Source of the DNA: Aquanectria penicillioides
Taxonomy: Eukaryota > Ascomycota > Sordariomycetes > Hypocreales > Nectriaceae
Length of the DNA stretch: 64,000 nt
NCBI GenBank assembly: GCA_003415625.1
Contig: PYIU01000008.1
Coordinates: forward strand, 3,224,001 to 3,288,000
Direction: 5' to 3'
In this document: one piece after another, positions 34,272 through 44,808 of the stretch
How positions within the stretch are numbered: the first letter of the stretch is position 1
Layout of the letters: every line of letters starts with the position of its first letter
Program-made: the position numbers and the translations under genes
The notes under the pieces: generated by a model
Databases searched by the model: none
Told to the model about the DNA's origin: nothing
Seen by the model: the letters and a program-made list of their open reading frames with translations, nothing else

Positions 34272-35392
34272 AACAATTCCCCATTGATCAGAGCCATGGA
34301 TACTGTTGGAAGGCAATAGCCGACTCAACACAGTCTAATCGAATCAACTGGGAACTGCCAAGGAATGCGTTCGACAACGAATGTCGGTGGTCACGCGCTT
34401 GGAGGCCGATGGGGTGGTCAAAATAGTGGTTATAATCTTTGACATTTGCTGGATCGCGCTTCATTTAAAATCTTGTTATTAAGAAGCCATAGCTGGGGTC
34501 CGCAATCAGCCAGGCTCGAGAATGCGATGCACTTCAATTGCCTCTTTGGCGATACATAGATGATGCGGGGTCTGGCCAAAATGGTCTGAAATTCAGTTTT
34601 AGACATTGTTTTCTGGGAAAGCCTATTGCGGTTCTTCTTCCTGGGTCGTTGCGAAGCTGCCAGCACTTGGTATAGTGCCAACTTTTAGATCATTCTTGGC
34701 CATATATCTACATTGGTGTTCCTTATACTAGGAAAACAGACTTCTACACAAGGTTTGAAAGACAGGTCGGTCACTGAATCATTTTCCCTCATTATGTAAA
34801 ATTAGCGAGATTCCAAAATTTATGGAGTTAACATCATTGCTCCGTATTCTTTGAAGCGGTTGTGACCAAGATATCATACCATTGGTTCCACCAGCCTTCG
34901 GCAACATTGAAACCCTTGCAGTAACACGCTGAGCTGGAAAATAAGGGCATTTTCAGATATTGGAGGTTTCACAATTAATTACATTGATCTACATGCCGAC
35001 ATGCCATGTAGCAGAGGCACAATCATCTTGTGGTAGCGGAGCACTAGAATTTGCGAGGATTGTCCCAACTGGTCATTCAGCTAACGATTTAAAATGGTAC
35101 TGTCATGAAATAAGCTTCACTGGGTGATCAAGTTTAGTTTATAGCTGCACAAATCAAAGGGATTCATCGCACGGTACATCGTGAGCTTTCGTGGACCCGG
35201 TAGTATCATTCACGAGGCTTCGTGGGAAATTGACCTGAGAGGGAAAACTATAAAACGATCAAAAATGTATTGGTCAATGGACTGAGCCAAGATGTAACCA
35301 GTATCTACTTGCCTACATACATCTAATTGTGCTAGCACGTGATACCCTCCAGGAAACACGCAGCGATACAGAACTATACCCTGCATTGCTAA
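34272..35392. other. Intergenic, no gene recognised
   Basis: No supported gene. AT-rich towards 34.8-35.3 kb. It separates the zinc-ribbon relic from the 3' end of the FAD monooxygenase. Confidence 0.45.
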
Positions 35393-36634
35393 TTACACCT
35401 TGCCCATCGCTCTCTGGGCAGCCATCCCGTACTTGTAAAGCATCCACTTAACACCAGTGCTATGGCCAAAACCAATTCGTTCATGAGAGAACTTGAAATG
35501 ATGTTCAAAGCGAGGAAGGCTTTTCATATCGTAGGCTTCAACTGCGGTGTGCATCGAAGTATTTCGGCAAATGTTCTGAGCCAGATCCCATCCGTCTTTT
35601 AACGCCAGATCTGCTCCGGTGAGGACAAAGGAGTTTAGGACATGATTTGCCTCCCCAATAAAGACGACTCCTTCGTGATCAGACTCGTGACGGAAGCTCT
35701 GCTTTTCTTTGGCAGGGCGAATAAATGCCGTTGATGGGTCCGTCGCTTCAACAATGGTTTTGAACGGCTCAGTAAACATAGAAGCGGTTTTCAATGCCTC
35801 CGCTTTCAGGGAAGCCAGCTCATCTGGGGTAAACGGCCCCGATTCCGCCTTTCGCTCGGGTTCTACTCTACTCACTGCCCACCCAATCGTGTTTTTGTCA
35901 AAGGGTGTGTAGATGCAACAGACGCCTTGACCTGAAGACATCTGCAGGCCATAATCCTCGTCGAGCGGAGCAGGCAGTCCGTTGGGAAAATGCGATATTC
36001 CGCCGATTTGGTTCGCACCAGCATATTGAAGCTCCATGTCACGAGGCCTCATGATAGCGCCTATGCTACTATTGGCTCCATCTGCGGCAACAAGTAGGTC
36101 GCACTCTTCTGTTCTAGTGATTCCTGTATCAGGATTGGAGATGGTGACACGAATGCGTCCAGATGAGAGCCGTTCTGCGGATGTGCATGCACACGACCAT
36201 ATCCAAGTTGCATTTGTTTTCTCGGCATTTTTCACCAGAATGGTTTTCAGGTTCTCCTTGGTAATTCGAATCGCTGTTGAGGGTAAAGTTGAATACCTCG
36301 TCGGATTGATCGCGGAGAGTTTCTTCCATTCATCGCTCCAAACCCAAATGTCGCCGCTGTTGGAAATTGAATGCGCTTGGATCTCATCCAACAAACCTAA
36401 CTGCTGGAGCGCAAACATTCCTTCATCTTGGCTACCTCCGTTCAAGGTGAACATATAAGGTTCTTTTTGTACGCATGCATCACGGTTATCTTTCTCAAAG
36501 ATCGTGATTTCAGGGCGTTTCATGGTCGGGTCCCAAAGTCGGTAAAAGGCAGTGACGAAGGTTAATCCTGCAATGCCACCCCCCGCCACAATGATCCGTT
36601 TTCCACTGAGAAAATGTAGTGGATTGGTTGCCAT
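35393..36634 (-). CDS. FAD-dependent aromatic-ring monooxygenase (PHBH-type)
   Basis: Intronless, 413 aa, ATG at 36634. The Rossmann FAD motif IIVAGGGIAGLTFVTAFY is at residues 14-31. The second dinucleotide-contacting DG motif appears as LLVAADGANSSIGAIMR. The third FAD motif, normally GDAAH, reads FIGEANHVLNSFVLTGADLA and keeps the ribityl-binding geometry although GD is GE. It belongs to flavoprotein hydroxylases acting on phenols, quinones or polyketides, often in secondary-metabolite clusters. It is divergent from the Zn2Cys6 regulator at 37482, which fits a regulated tailoring or detoxifying enzyme. The substrate is unknown. Confidence 0.88.
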   Translation of the reverse strand: MATNPLHFLSGKRIIVAGGGIAGLTFVTAFYRLWDPTMKRPEITIFEKDNRDACVQKEPYMFTLNGGSQDEGMFALQQLGLLDEIQAHSISNSGDIWVWSDEWKKLSAINPTRYSTLPSTAIRITKENLKTILVKNAEKTNATWIWSCACTSAERLSSGRIRVTISNPDTGITRTEECDLLVAADGANSSIGAIMRPRDMELQYAGANQIGGISHFPNGLPAPLDEDYGLQMSSGQGVCCIYTPFDKNTIGWAVSRVEPERKAESGPFTPDELASLKAEALKTASMFTEPFKTIVEATDPSTAFIRPAKEKQSFRHESDHEGVVFIGEANHVLNSFVLTGADLALKDGWDLAQNICRNTSMHTAVEAYDMKSLPRFEHHFKFSHERIGFGHSTGVKWMLYKYGMAAQRAMGKV

Positions 36635-37481
36635 TGTAAATGTAGAAAAAATTTAAAAACACAAATAAAAGGGTAAATTTCAGCTGCTCGACTTCCTTGC
36701 GTGCGCAGTGTGGTCAACGAGATTACTCGGTTGATTGAGAGAAGATGAGTCTTAAAATACAGGATAGGCGCTCAATAATCCTAATTCATCCTCCTCAAAA
36801 GAGAAATGTCCAACATGTCAGCATCCTCTCGCTTAGGCCAGGGACTTGGTTGAGAAACGCCGTTAAGTCCAGTTATTGCCTTGGGTCGTCCGGATTTATG
36901 TTTCTGTCTCGGATTAAAGATTACAGGAATCGGAAAAACTTTAACGACTCAATCCTATCATCATCCGCCCAGAGTGGGGTGATGGTTGCTTGGCCGGGTC
37001 ATCTGTCAAACTAATCCGTTCCACCGCACAGCTCGGTAGTGAGCGAAGTCTCCATTCGGTTTAACAATAAGAATGGTTTTGCCGAGACATCCTGGTACAG
37101 AAGCCTCTCTTGGAAATTACACATACGCCGCAACAAGGAGTGCGCTGATGGCTCCTTAACCAACCCTGAGTCATGGACCTCAAGCACATCAGCTGTCAAT
37201 AAATTTTTATGCTTCCTCATTACTAATCCAGAGCGAACGATGCGAAGAGCTCTCAAATAGTTAAACATGGAGGATGATGTTGGTGTAACTACTTCATCAA
37301 CATTTTCAAGCGGCATCTCAATAGCCTAGTCCCAACCCCTAGCGCATGGGCTTCCATTCCAGACCCACACTGATTAAATCAATATTGCAAGGATATAACA
37401 AGCCCTGTACACTAAAACGCAACCAATACCCGCCATCTTGTCTCAACTCCATTATCAATCTTCCGTCATCATTTCGAAACC
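36635..37481. promoter_or_regulatory. Divergent intergenic region between FAD monooxygenase and Zn2Cys6 gene
   Basis: Contains both promoters. A minus-strand ATG-initiated frame at 37316-37011 (101 codons, begins MPLENVDEVV) has no recognised domain and might be a small gene or chance; I do not call it. CGG triplets are scattered but no clear pair stands out. Confidence 0.35.
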
Positions 37482-39514
37482 ATGACATCTAGCACAGAGG
37501 GAGAAGCAACGCCACCCCCGGCAACACCACGTGGGCGCCAGCGTCCCACCGCATGCGACGAGTGTCGCCGTCGTAAGCTGCGGTGCGACGGGCAACAGCC
37601 CCAATGCGGTGTCTGTCATCACGGAGGATTATCGTGTGAGGTAACTAAGCGCGGTGCCCGAGGACCAAAGAAAGGATACCTAAAGGCTTTGCAAACGCGA
37701 CTTGTGCACCTTGAGACTTTACTTGAGAATCGTGTTGCTTACCAACAGCAAGAAGCACAACGGGAACGAGAACGGGAGCAACAGCAAGAGAAAGAGCAAG
37801 CCAAACAACAAGAAAAACAGTTGGAAGATGGAATATCTACCAATTCTGCATTTCCAGCACCACCAGTGGATGCTTCAGGTCCTCCAAATATGGATTATGC
37901 CCAGTCTTGGATGCCAGAAACGGCTGCTTCGGTCTCCACACCCGAAATTCTTCTATCCAACACAACCGGCCCTCTCCCTGGCCTAGAGGCATTGTCCTGG
38001 TCTCTAACTTCAACGGTTCCCTCCTTTGCTTCACCTCATTTGCATGTGACAGATGTCGTGCAGGCTGAATTGTATGTAGCGATAACACGGTCAAGTATAC
38101 ATCACAGCTAATCCCACGTGGTAGGGACCAGCTATACTTGGATCGTGTGCATCCATCTATACCCATCATTCATCATCGGCGGTATTTGTCATGGTCCAAG
38201 ACTAGTACAAAGTCTCAATCTCGCCTATCCCTACAATACTCCATGTGGGCGCTGGTCACTCTACTCTCAGTTCAGTTCAGGGATATGACTGAGCCGCTGT
38301 ATCGAGAAGCCAAGCAGTTGCTAGAGTCTCTTGATATCGACAATCACGACCAAAAGTGCTGCGAAACAGAAATGGTGCAGGCATGGGTTCTCGTTGCGAT
38401 ATGCGAATCGATGCGTACCAATCACCAACAGGCGTGGATGAGCGCTGGCCGAGCCTTTCGCCTGGTGCAAGCCTTGCGATTTCATGAGATTGACAGTCCG
38501 AAGAACAAGGCCAACATGTCGACTCTCGACAGCAGTAGTTTTATTGAGACTGAGGAGAAGCGCCGAGTTTTCTGGCTAGCATACTTTCTCGACCACTTGT
38601 TTAGCATCCGAAATGACTGGCCGATCACACTCAATGAGCACGTGGTAAGGCCCTTCATATTCCTCATGAAGCACACAACTGCAAGCTGAACCGGATGCTA
38701 ATCCGCCGACTTGGCATCTACAGATCTGCACACGTCTGCCCGCACCGGACATGGAATTCCAAAATGGTCAACGCGTTCTAGGAGGTTTCTTATCTGAGGC
38801 AATGACGGAGTCAACCCTTAGGGTGCGGTCTGCCTTCAACGAATGCATCATCGTGGCCACCATATGTGGCCGAAGCCTCCTACACTGCCAGCACGACAAC
38901 ATATCCAAGGCCTATGGTGATACAGCATTGGGCTCACCGGACCAGCGTCAGTGGTTGGACAGAATCCTCAACGTAAGGCTGCAAGTCTTGTCGCAATGCT
39001 ATACTTCCCCTCTCAAAAGTTCTGATCCCTTGCTTCTCTTTGCCAATGTCCTAGCTCAGGCTGCGGTTGTTTATCACTCCAAGTGGGCGATGGAATCCAC
39101 TACTACTCCGGTTGATGTTCCAGAATCCAGGGCCAAGGTTATGGAGTGCCAACAGAAAGCTTCTGCTGCCGCTGCAAGCATAGTTCGACTCGGCAAGGCG
39201 CTAAGTGAAATGCACTTCTCTAAGGCAAGTTACATCCAGGGCCAGCGTGAAATCTCCTCTTATGCATTTGTATTGACTAAGATGGGCAGGTCCACCCACT
39301 CATGCCCATTCCGGTGCTCATGAGCGCGGAGGTTATTTACAACCATCTATCTACGCATGATTCATTCTGTTTGCGTCTCCAAGAGATGACAAATGTTTTC
39401 CGCAAGCTGAAAAATGTCAACAACCACGAACAGAATTATTTGGATTTGCTTTCGGGGTCATGTATTGCAGCCTCAGCTGAGTTATTGAATCATTGCAACA
39501 AGGGGACGCAATAG
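37482..39514 (+). CDS. Zn2Cys6 transcription factor with fungal_trans domain
   Basis: Four exons: 37482-38071, 38125-38644, 38724-39224 and 39290-39514, giving 611 aa. The Zn2Cys6 cluster is at residues 25-52 (Cys 25, 28, 35, 42, 45, 52), followed by a linker GPKKGYLKAL and a Gln/Glu/Arg-rich coiled coil (about 88-120) likely to mediate dimerisation. The fungal-specific middle-homology region includes DQLYLDRVHPSIPIIHHRRY, AWMSAGRAFRLVQAL, EEKRRVFWLAYFLDHL and DWPITLNEHV-ICTRLPAPD. The third intron (39225-39289) uses a GC donor with consensus AAG|GCAAGT and a TGACTAAG branch; no GT alternative keeps the frame. It is divergent from the FAD monooxygenase, so a local regulatory role is plausible. 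Confidence 0.88.
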
Positions 39515-40101
39515 GAAGCTGAACTGGTCGCTATTCAAGAGTCCTTCGTTGTAAATTAAGGTCATAGTCATTAAATCAAGTGAGACAGGGAGATCTGAAA
39601 GGGACTTTGAATGAAGCCCAGTGTTATCTTATCACTCAATACTCAAGAGGTAGACTAGAGGGGGCTCAATCGACCCCAGGACCTACAGCCTACCCTAGAG
39701 CACCACCAAATTTTGGCCAGGTTCAAGGCATACGATGGAACGAATACAGATATATTGATAGAGAGGACTTTCCAATGCTGTCAGCAAATTCTTGGCTTAT
39801 TATTCACACCTTTTTATCCGTATTCTCAAAATTTATTGCCGCGCCAGCTAGGCACAACAGTGCCTATCTTCACGTTTGTATCACCTCTCGGCTGCCCAGT
39901 CTTCAGACAACTGTACAGACTACGGTAGACTGACATTCCTCAGCCCACCGCACAGGCCGCGCCAACCACAATGTCTCGGGCGATAAGTTCTCTTGTCAGT
40001 GCTTACTGTACGTAGATAGGGAGATTTCGGGGAATCAATCGCCATAGAGATCAGATCGGCTTGAGCATGTGATGATAACGATAACTGTTGAATTGGAGGC
40101 A
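39515..40101. other. Intergenic, no gene recognised
   Basis: An open frame of 117 codons at 39580-39933 starts without a credible context and shows no domain. I treat it as non-coding. Confidence 0.4.
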
Positions 40102-40323
40102 TGTTGGAACACCAGGGCTCCAGGGAGTCACGTGAGAAACAGGGGGTTGTCGGGCCCGACTCGGAGAAGGCTCGCCGAGCCTCCGGCCGGCTAGCCTGTA
40201 TTAGTAAGAAAAGGAAAGCTAGACCTCCCTAACCTTAAGGGGCGGGAGCTAGTCTAGAGGACAGATAGACAATACCTACACACATGTTCAAGGTCATCAA
40301 TTGGTCATACGAGCTATCCAACA
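40102..40323. repeat. Putative solo LTR of a retrotransposon
   Basis: A 222-bp stretch starts TGTTGGAACACC and ends TATCCAACA, i.e. TG...CA with a TGTTGGA/TCCAACA terminal inverted pair as in fungal Copia-type LTRs. The middle is GC-rich. A clean 5-bp target duplication is not visible and no internal retrotransposon genes are nearby, so this remains a moderate-confidence call. Confidence 0.35.
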
Positions 40324-40533
40324 ATAACATCCTGTCCAGAAACCAAAAAACCACCGTATAAACTCGATAAATTAGCCGCAAATCCTTGCTTAAGATAGTT
40401 AGCTGAACATGATTTATGCAGCTAGATCATGGGATAGTCCAGTCTGATGTGGCCAATTGTCTTCAGTGACGGTTTTTATGGGGCAGACTAAGCGGTCAAT
40501 TTATCGAGTCCCTACGGTATTTGGGACAAAGTA

Positions 40534-40696
40534 CCGTACATTATTCTCTCGACAAATTGGACCACCGTAGCGTCGGCGGGATCTCCGCGTTTTACAAGAA
40601 AAAGAAAGTTCCAAGCCACATAATTGGCTGTGTGCACGTTTTGTGCACTTTCTTGAAGAAACTAATAAGGTGGTCCAATTTGTTGAGAGAATACGG
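40534..40696 (-). mobile_element. MITE copy 1 (TA-flanked, about 29-bp TIRs)
   Basis: A 163-bp non-coding element. The end at 40696 reads, inward on the minus strand, CCGTATTCTCTCAACAAATT. The other end carries the inverted counterpart with a small internal insertion (CCGTACATTATTCTCTCG). The two ~29-bp arms share the GGTGGTCCAATTTGT core. The left flank is TA; the right flank is TG, presumably a mutated TA. The centre holds a short inverted repeat, GTGCACGTTTTGTGCAC in forward orientation. The same sequence recurs in opposite orientation at 48449-48590. Confidence 0.8.
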
Positions 40697-41414
40697 TGCA
40701 CTAAACTGTTGGCTAGAGGCATGACACCTAAGACAAGTCGTTTCTAACGATCCTAGGTAATCAACCTTGCGCGTGCTTCATTAGATGAAATTATTGGCAC
40801 TGGCAGTAATATCTAGAGCAGAGAGCGTGCCATGGTGGATGCGATACATAGAATTTGGTGTAGCTTCCACCCCATTGCAAGTACCTTTTCCAACGGCCAT
40901 CGTTGTCATCTTTTCTGTTGGGAGGGTCAAGTCAGCAGTGGGATCAGTGGCATCATACTGGCCACCACCAAGGTTGGATCAGAGGCTGTTCAAAGGCGCT
41001 CCCCAAATATGCAATCGGGGAAAATAATACAGGGATCCTTGCCTTGGATGGAATACACGCCTATTCTGGGCAAAGTGGACCAACCGCTGGGATTGCCGTC
41101 AGCCGGTTGCATTGGACCAGGCTCGCATCATGGAGAAGTGGATATAAGTGTGGGCTAACGTCTCCAGTCAGCGATGCTGGAGGCGGGTCATGAATGCGAC
41201 GATTCAACGTCTGTTGAGTCTATATCGTCGAAAGATGGCGAGCTGGTAGCGGAAACCGCGGATTCCGTTGCTGTCTATTTCTGCTTAAATTATGGCCATC
41301 GTCTTGATGCCAATCTCTCATCTGCATCTCTTTCCTCATCCTCATCCCCATCCTCATCCTCGTCCTCATCATCATCACCCTCTTCGTAATCTGTGATCAC
41401 ACTCACGGCCCAGA
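40697..41414. other. Intergenic with a TCC/TCA microsatellite
   Basis: No gene recognised. A pyrimidine-rich TCA/TCC triplet tract at about 41330-41388 lies immediately upstream of the NmrA gene start, probably in its 5' leader or core promoter. Confidence 0.45.
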
Positions 41415-42475
41415 ATGGTCAATGTTGCCATCGCGGGCGGAACCGGCACTGTCGGAAGGACAATTGCCGAGGTTTTGGCTGGGCAAGACAAGCACCAAGG
41501 TTTTGTTTTGACTCGAAAGGCGAGGCACAAAGGAAAACCGCCCCGAGCTGAACGGATGCTAATACTAGTAGTGCTCTACTCCGTAGGAACCGACAGAAGC
41601 TGGATTGGCCCTACCCCACCTCGTTGTGGACTACACCGACGTGGGGTCGCTCACAGCGATTCTCGAAGAGCATGCGATTCACACCATGATTTCCACGTTT
41701 GGAATCAATTCTACTTCACTGGCAGAGTCCCAGATCAATCTTATTCAGGCAGCAGAAGCCTCTTCGGCCACCGAGCGCTTCATTCCGAGCTCTTTTGCGA
41801 TTAAATACCCCGAGGAGTGAGTTTGGTCACTCCAGTTTGGTTGACCAAAGCCCTAACAGCGGCGTCCCCTAGCGGTGCAGAAATTCTCCCCCACTCCAGT
41901 CATATTTTGACTCGCTGAATGCCCTGGAGAAGACGAGCCTGGAGTGGGCTGTAGTGCACAACGGAACTTTTCTGGATTATTTCGCACCCCCAACCCTCAA
42001 GTCTTACTATAGCCATAGCACGCTTGTCCTTGATATTGAAAACGCCGTTGCTGGGATACCTGGCACGGGAAATGAACCGTTGACGTTGACATACACATTT
42101 GATGTTGCACGGTTCACGGTCGCGGCCCTCGACCTGCCGTCTTGGCCGAGAGAGTTGCGGATTGTTGGCGACACCTTGACATTCAACCAGCTCCTCGAGC
42201 TAGTGGAAAATGCGAAGGGGGTCAAATTCAAGACCGAGTATGACGACCTAGAGAAGCTGAAAAGGTTCGAGATTACGGAACTTCCTGGTCATTCGCGTGA
42301 CTACGGGAAGTTCCCCAAAAGCGTTCTGTTGCCCTTTTTGTCGATTTTTCAGCGATGGATGGCCGAAGGGAAGGGTGTTGTGACCAAGGACGGATTGCTG
42401 AATGAGATGTTTCCGGAGATTGAGCCTCTCACAGCGAAAAAGCTAGTGACGGACCACTACAGCTCAACGACGTAG
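41415..42475 (+). CDS. NmrA-like/isoflavone-reductase-like NAD(P)-binding protein
   Basis: Three exons: 41415-41519, 41587-41816 and 41881-42475, giving 309 aa. The N-terminus has the Rossmann nucleotide motif VAIAGGTGTVGRTIAEVL (residues 4-21). The strand LVVDYTDVGSL and HTMISTFGI, SSATERFIPSSFAIKYPEE and LEWAVVHNGTFLDYF follow in the usual NmrA/atypical-SDR order. Intron 1 (41520-41586) has a GC donor (CGAAAG|GCGAGG), GCTAAT branch and CGTAG acceptor. Only this join gives VLTRK-EPTEAGLALPHLVV in frame. Members are either NADPH-dependent reductases of phenolic metabolites or redox-sensing regulators; the sequence cannot separate these. Confidence 0.85.
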
Positions 42476-44460
42476 GTCTTGGCCGATGATTTTGGAATAA
42501 AAACCATGCACGACTCTTTTTTGCTTGCTCTGCCACACTTTTTCTCTTCCTTCGTGATTTTATGTCAATTTTTGTCATGGGACACCCAAAAACCAAATCC
42601 AAAATATTGATCGGCATCATTTTAATCACGCTCGTCGCATTTGCCAACTACACAAACAGCTGTGCCTACCGGCCGGTACATCAGTGCCAGTCAAAATAGT
42701 TCAAATCCACATCCGCAACTGCAACATGCCTCAGCCGTGAGTTCGCTCTGCGACCTACCCGCCATCTGTCGGTCGGCTAGCCGCAGCAGATGTCGTCACA
42801 TGATTCAAACCCTGCGTTGCACTCCGTTGCCATTGCCGGTATACAGTACCTACGTAGCTTGTTCTCGTATCCTCGCAGCTGGGTCAGTGTCAGCATCAAA
42901 CGTGGCACGACAAAGATTTTTTTGGGGCCAGGTATTGGCACTACCGCAAGGAGGGAATTTAACTTCAGTCCACTTCATGCTCGTGTTAGGCCGCCTTGAT
43001 TGGTATAGTAGGGCTTTTGTCATTTGTTCTCAAGAGGCTTTGAGCTCCAAGCACGAGATACATACAGCGGTGCATGATTTGCCCACCCACGTACTTGGCA
43101 CCAGTGGTGCATGTCGAAGGTGACAAGGGTGCGCGAGTGTCTTGATCCTGGAATGCTGGTGTGCCGCACAGTGGCGTCTTGGTTGGTGAGATTGCCTGGG
43201 TCTAACTGATGCTGGACCAAGCAGAGACCGGGAGGGCCCTGAAAAGACGGGTCGGGTTGTCTGCAGGGGTTTGGGGAGGGCACCCACCGATGAAAGGTGT
43301 GAGTTCTTGGTTGGTAGATGATGCTGTGAGTGGTACCGGTAGAATGAATTCGGCTATGGCCATGGGTCTGGACGGACACAGATCGGCTGAGATGAAGGTA
43401 GGTGAAGGCAGATGCAACCTAACCCAACGCAAAGCAGTCGATACAGATAATTTGGTCTCCCGTCGCCATGGTCCTGGGGACGGCCTGCACTCCGGGCCAA
43501 TCAGTTGATGCAACTACCGAAGCCCCTGTATGCCGAAGCCGGGAATGCTTGCTACTCTACAGGTGATCAAGAACAAGCAACACAACTCGCCCGGGGAAAA
43601 GCTGGAACGCGGGAAAAACAAAGAAGGATTGCACAAGTCTCTTGACATGGCTAGTGTAACTATCAGATTCTGCTTTTCTCTAATAAATCCAAGCCTCCAA
43701 GAGTGCGAAATGTCCCGAGTCTGATCCATCTCACGCTCACCGAGATGCCGTCATACGCCTGTTCTCCCACCCCCGCTCTTATGGGCCCTGACAGGGGGCA
43801 ACTCTCCGAATCGGAACCAGGGGCCATTAGCGCCAGCTCTAGAAGTGACAAGCAGAGTCGAGCGCTGCGTAGTACCTACGCCGAGACGGTCTGTGAATGA
43901 CACCAAGGAGGGTGTCTCATAGACTTGTGCCCAGATAGCAGACTGACGGACCTGCCCGATCACGCTTTGTCCCGCCTCCTTCTCCTCCTCCTCTTGACCA
44001 CCTGGATCTTCAAGTTCGTCGAAATTTCCAAGGTCTTCAAGGCAAGAGCTCTTGACAATCTGATCAATGGAATGCTGCCCCCGCGGAGCTGAAGCTGATC
44101 AGATTTAGCAGTACCCTAGGGCAAGTCTCGACTATCGCTTGACTACTGGTCGCGTCGTCATCCGCATTCACGCACGATCAACCATCACAGTCATCAAACA
44201 CGCTCCTCTTTCATCCCGGCTACCACCAAAGTTAAGACAAAACGATCGCACGCATCCTGTCGACGCCAGCTATAAACCACGTCAGCCATCAACAGTCATC
44301 GGCCGAGAAATACTCCCCAAAGCACCGGGCACCAAGCAACAGGCACCAGCCACCAGCCACTCAAGTTCTCGCCTGCTGTGCAGTCCTCACAAAACAATTG
44401 CCAAGCGTCATAGCCTCCGCGGAAGTCAAAGGCTTGTTGTCCCGGCTTACAAGGTCGATC
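42476..44460. other. Intergenic, no gene recognised
   Basis: GC-balanced, with several overlapping open frames on both strands (for example 43202-43513 minus) but no domain, splice pattern or start context I can support. The last few hundred bases must contain the 5' leader of the small zinc-ribbon gene. Confidence 0.4.
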
Positions 44461-44808
44461 ATGCATCTAATGAGCATCGAAGATGGCTTACTGAAGCCAG
44501 CGGTGCCATGGCTTGAAGGCGTCGATGCTGAAGTTGAAGTTGAAGTTGAAACCCGTGTCTCGGCAAGCAGGCTTCGCGGGCCGAAGAGAAAAGCAGTAAT
44601 CCTCTGGACCTGCTGTGTGTGCGCCCACCCTGGTATGACACTTAACATTGAAATATGTGTGTACTGCGGCGCTCCCCGATGCCCTTACTGTCGTGTTCAG
44701 CGCTACAAAACCAGACCGACTGGAGAAGAGCACGTTGATGTCGCATGGGAGTCCGAGGAACATGTTGCAGTCTGCTACCAGAGTAAGAAACACGGAGGAC
44801 AATTCTAG
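44461..44808 (+). CDS. Small CxxC zinc-ribbon protein, copy 1 of the module
   Basis: 115 aa from the ATG at 44461 (a second in-frame ATG is at 44470). The N-terminal third is acidic and includes a GAAGTT triplet repeat coding EVEVEVE. The core reads GPKRKAVILWTCCVCAHPGM, then EICVYCGAPRCPYCRVQRYKT. This gives eight cysteines arranged WxCCxCx(3)GM...CxYCGxPRCPYC, plausibly a paired zinc ribbon. No signal peptide or membrane segment is present. The same core occurs at 50089-50237 and, damaged, near 34 kb. Function is unknown to me. It precedes the ~600-aa single-TM gene on the same strand, an order repeated at 49.9-54.5 kb. The tail has an imperfect EEHV repeat. Confidence 0.65.
   Translation: MHLMSIEDGLLKPAVPWLEGVDAEVEVEVETRVSASRLRGPKRKAVILWTCCVCAHPGMTLNIEICVYCGAPRCPYCRVQRYKTRPTGEEHVDVAWESEEHVAVCYQSKKHGGQF

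Noticed and set aside
40501..40724. Open frames on both strands at 40.5-40.7 kb, with lookalikes at 48.4-48.6 kb
   Set aside because: The similarity between the two places comes from MITE copies; the frames run across the TIRs and are not genes.
41415..41804. Continuous frame through the first NmrA intron
   Set aside because: It gives a nonsensical C-terminus and leaves the conserved DYTDVGSL frame unused; the spliced model fits the family.
29920..42475. Arginine-containing cyclodipeptide synthase (RCDPS)-type locus
   Set aside because: The idea was prompted by the ArgRS-like gene, but I see no frame here that I can recognise as such a synthase.
43014..43513. Several overlapping open frames of about 100 codons
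   Set aside because: Present on both strands in a balanced-GC stretch with no domain, start context or splice support.
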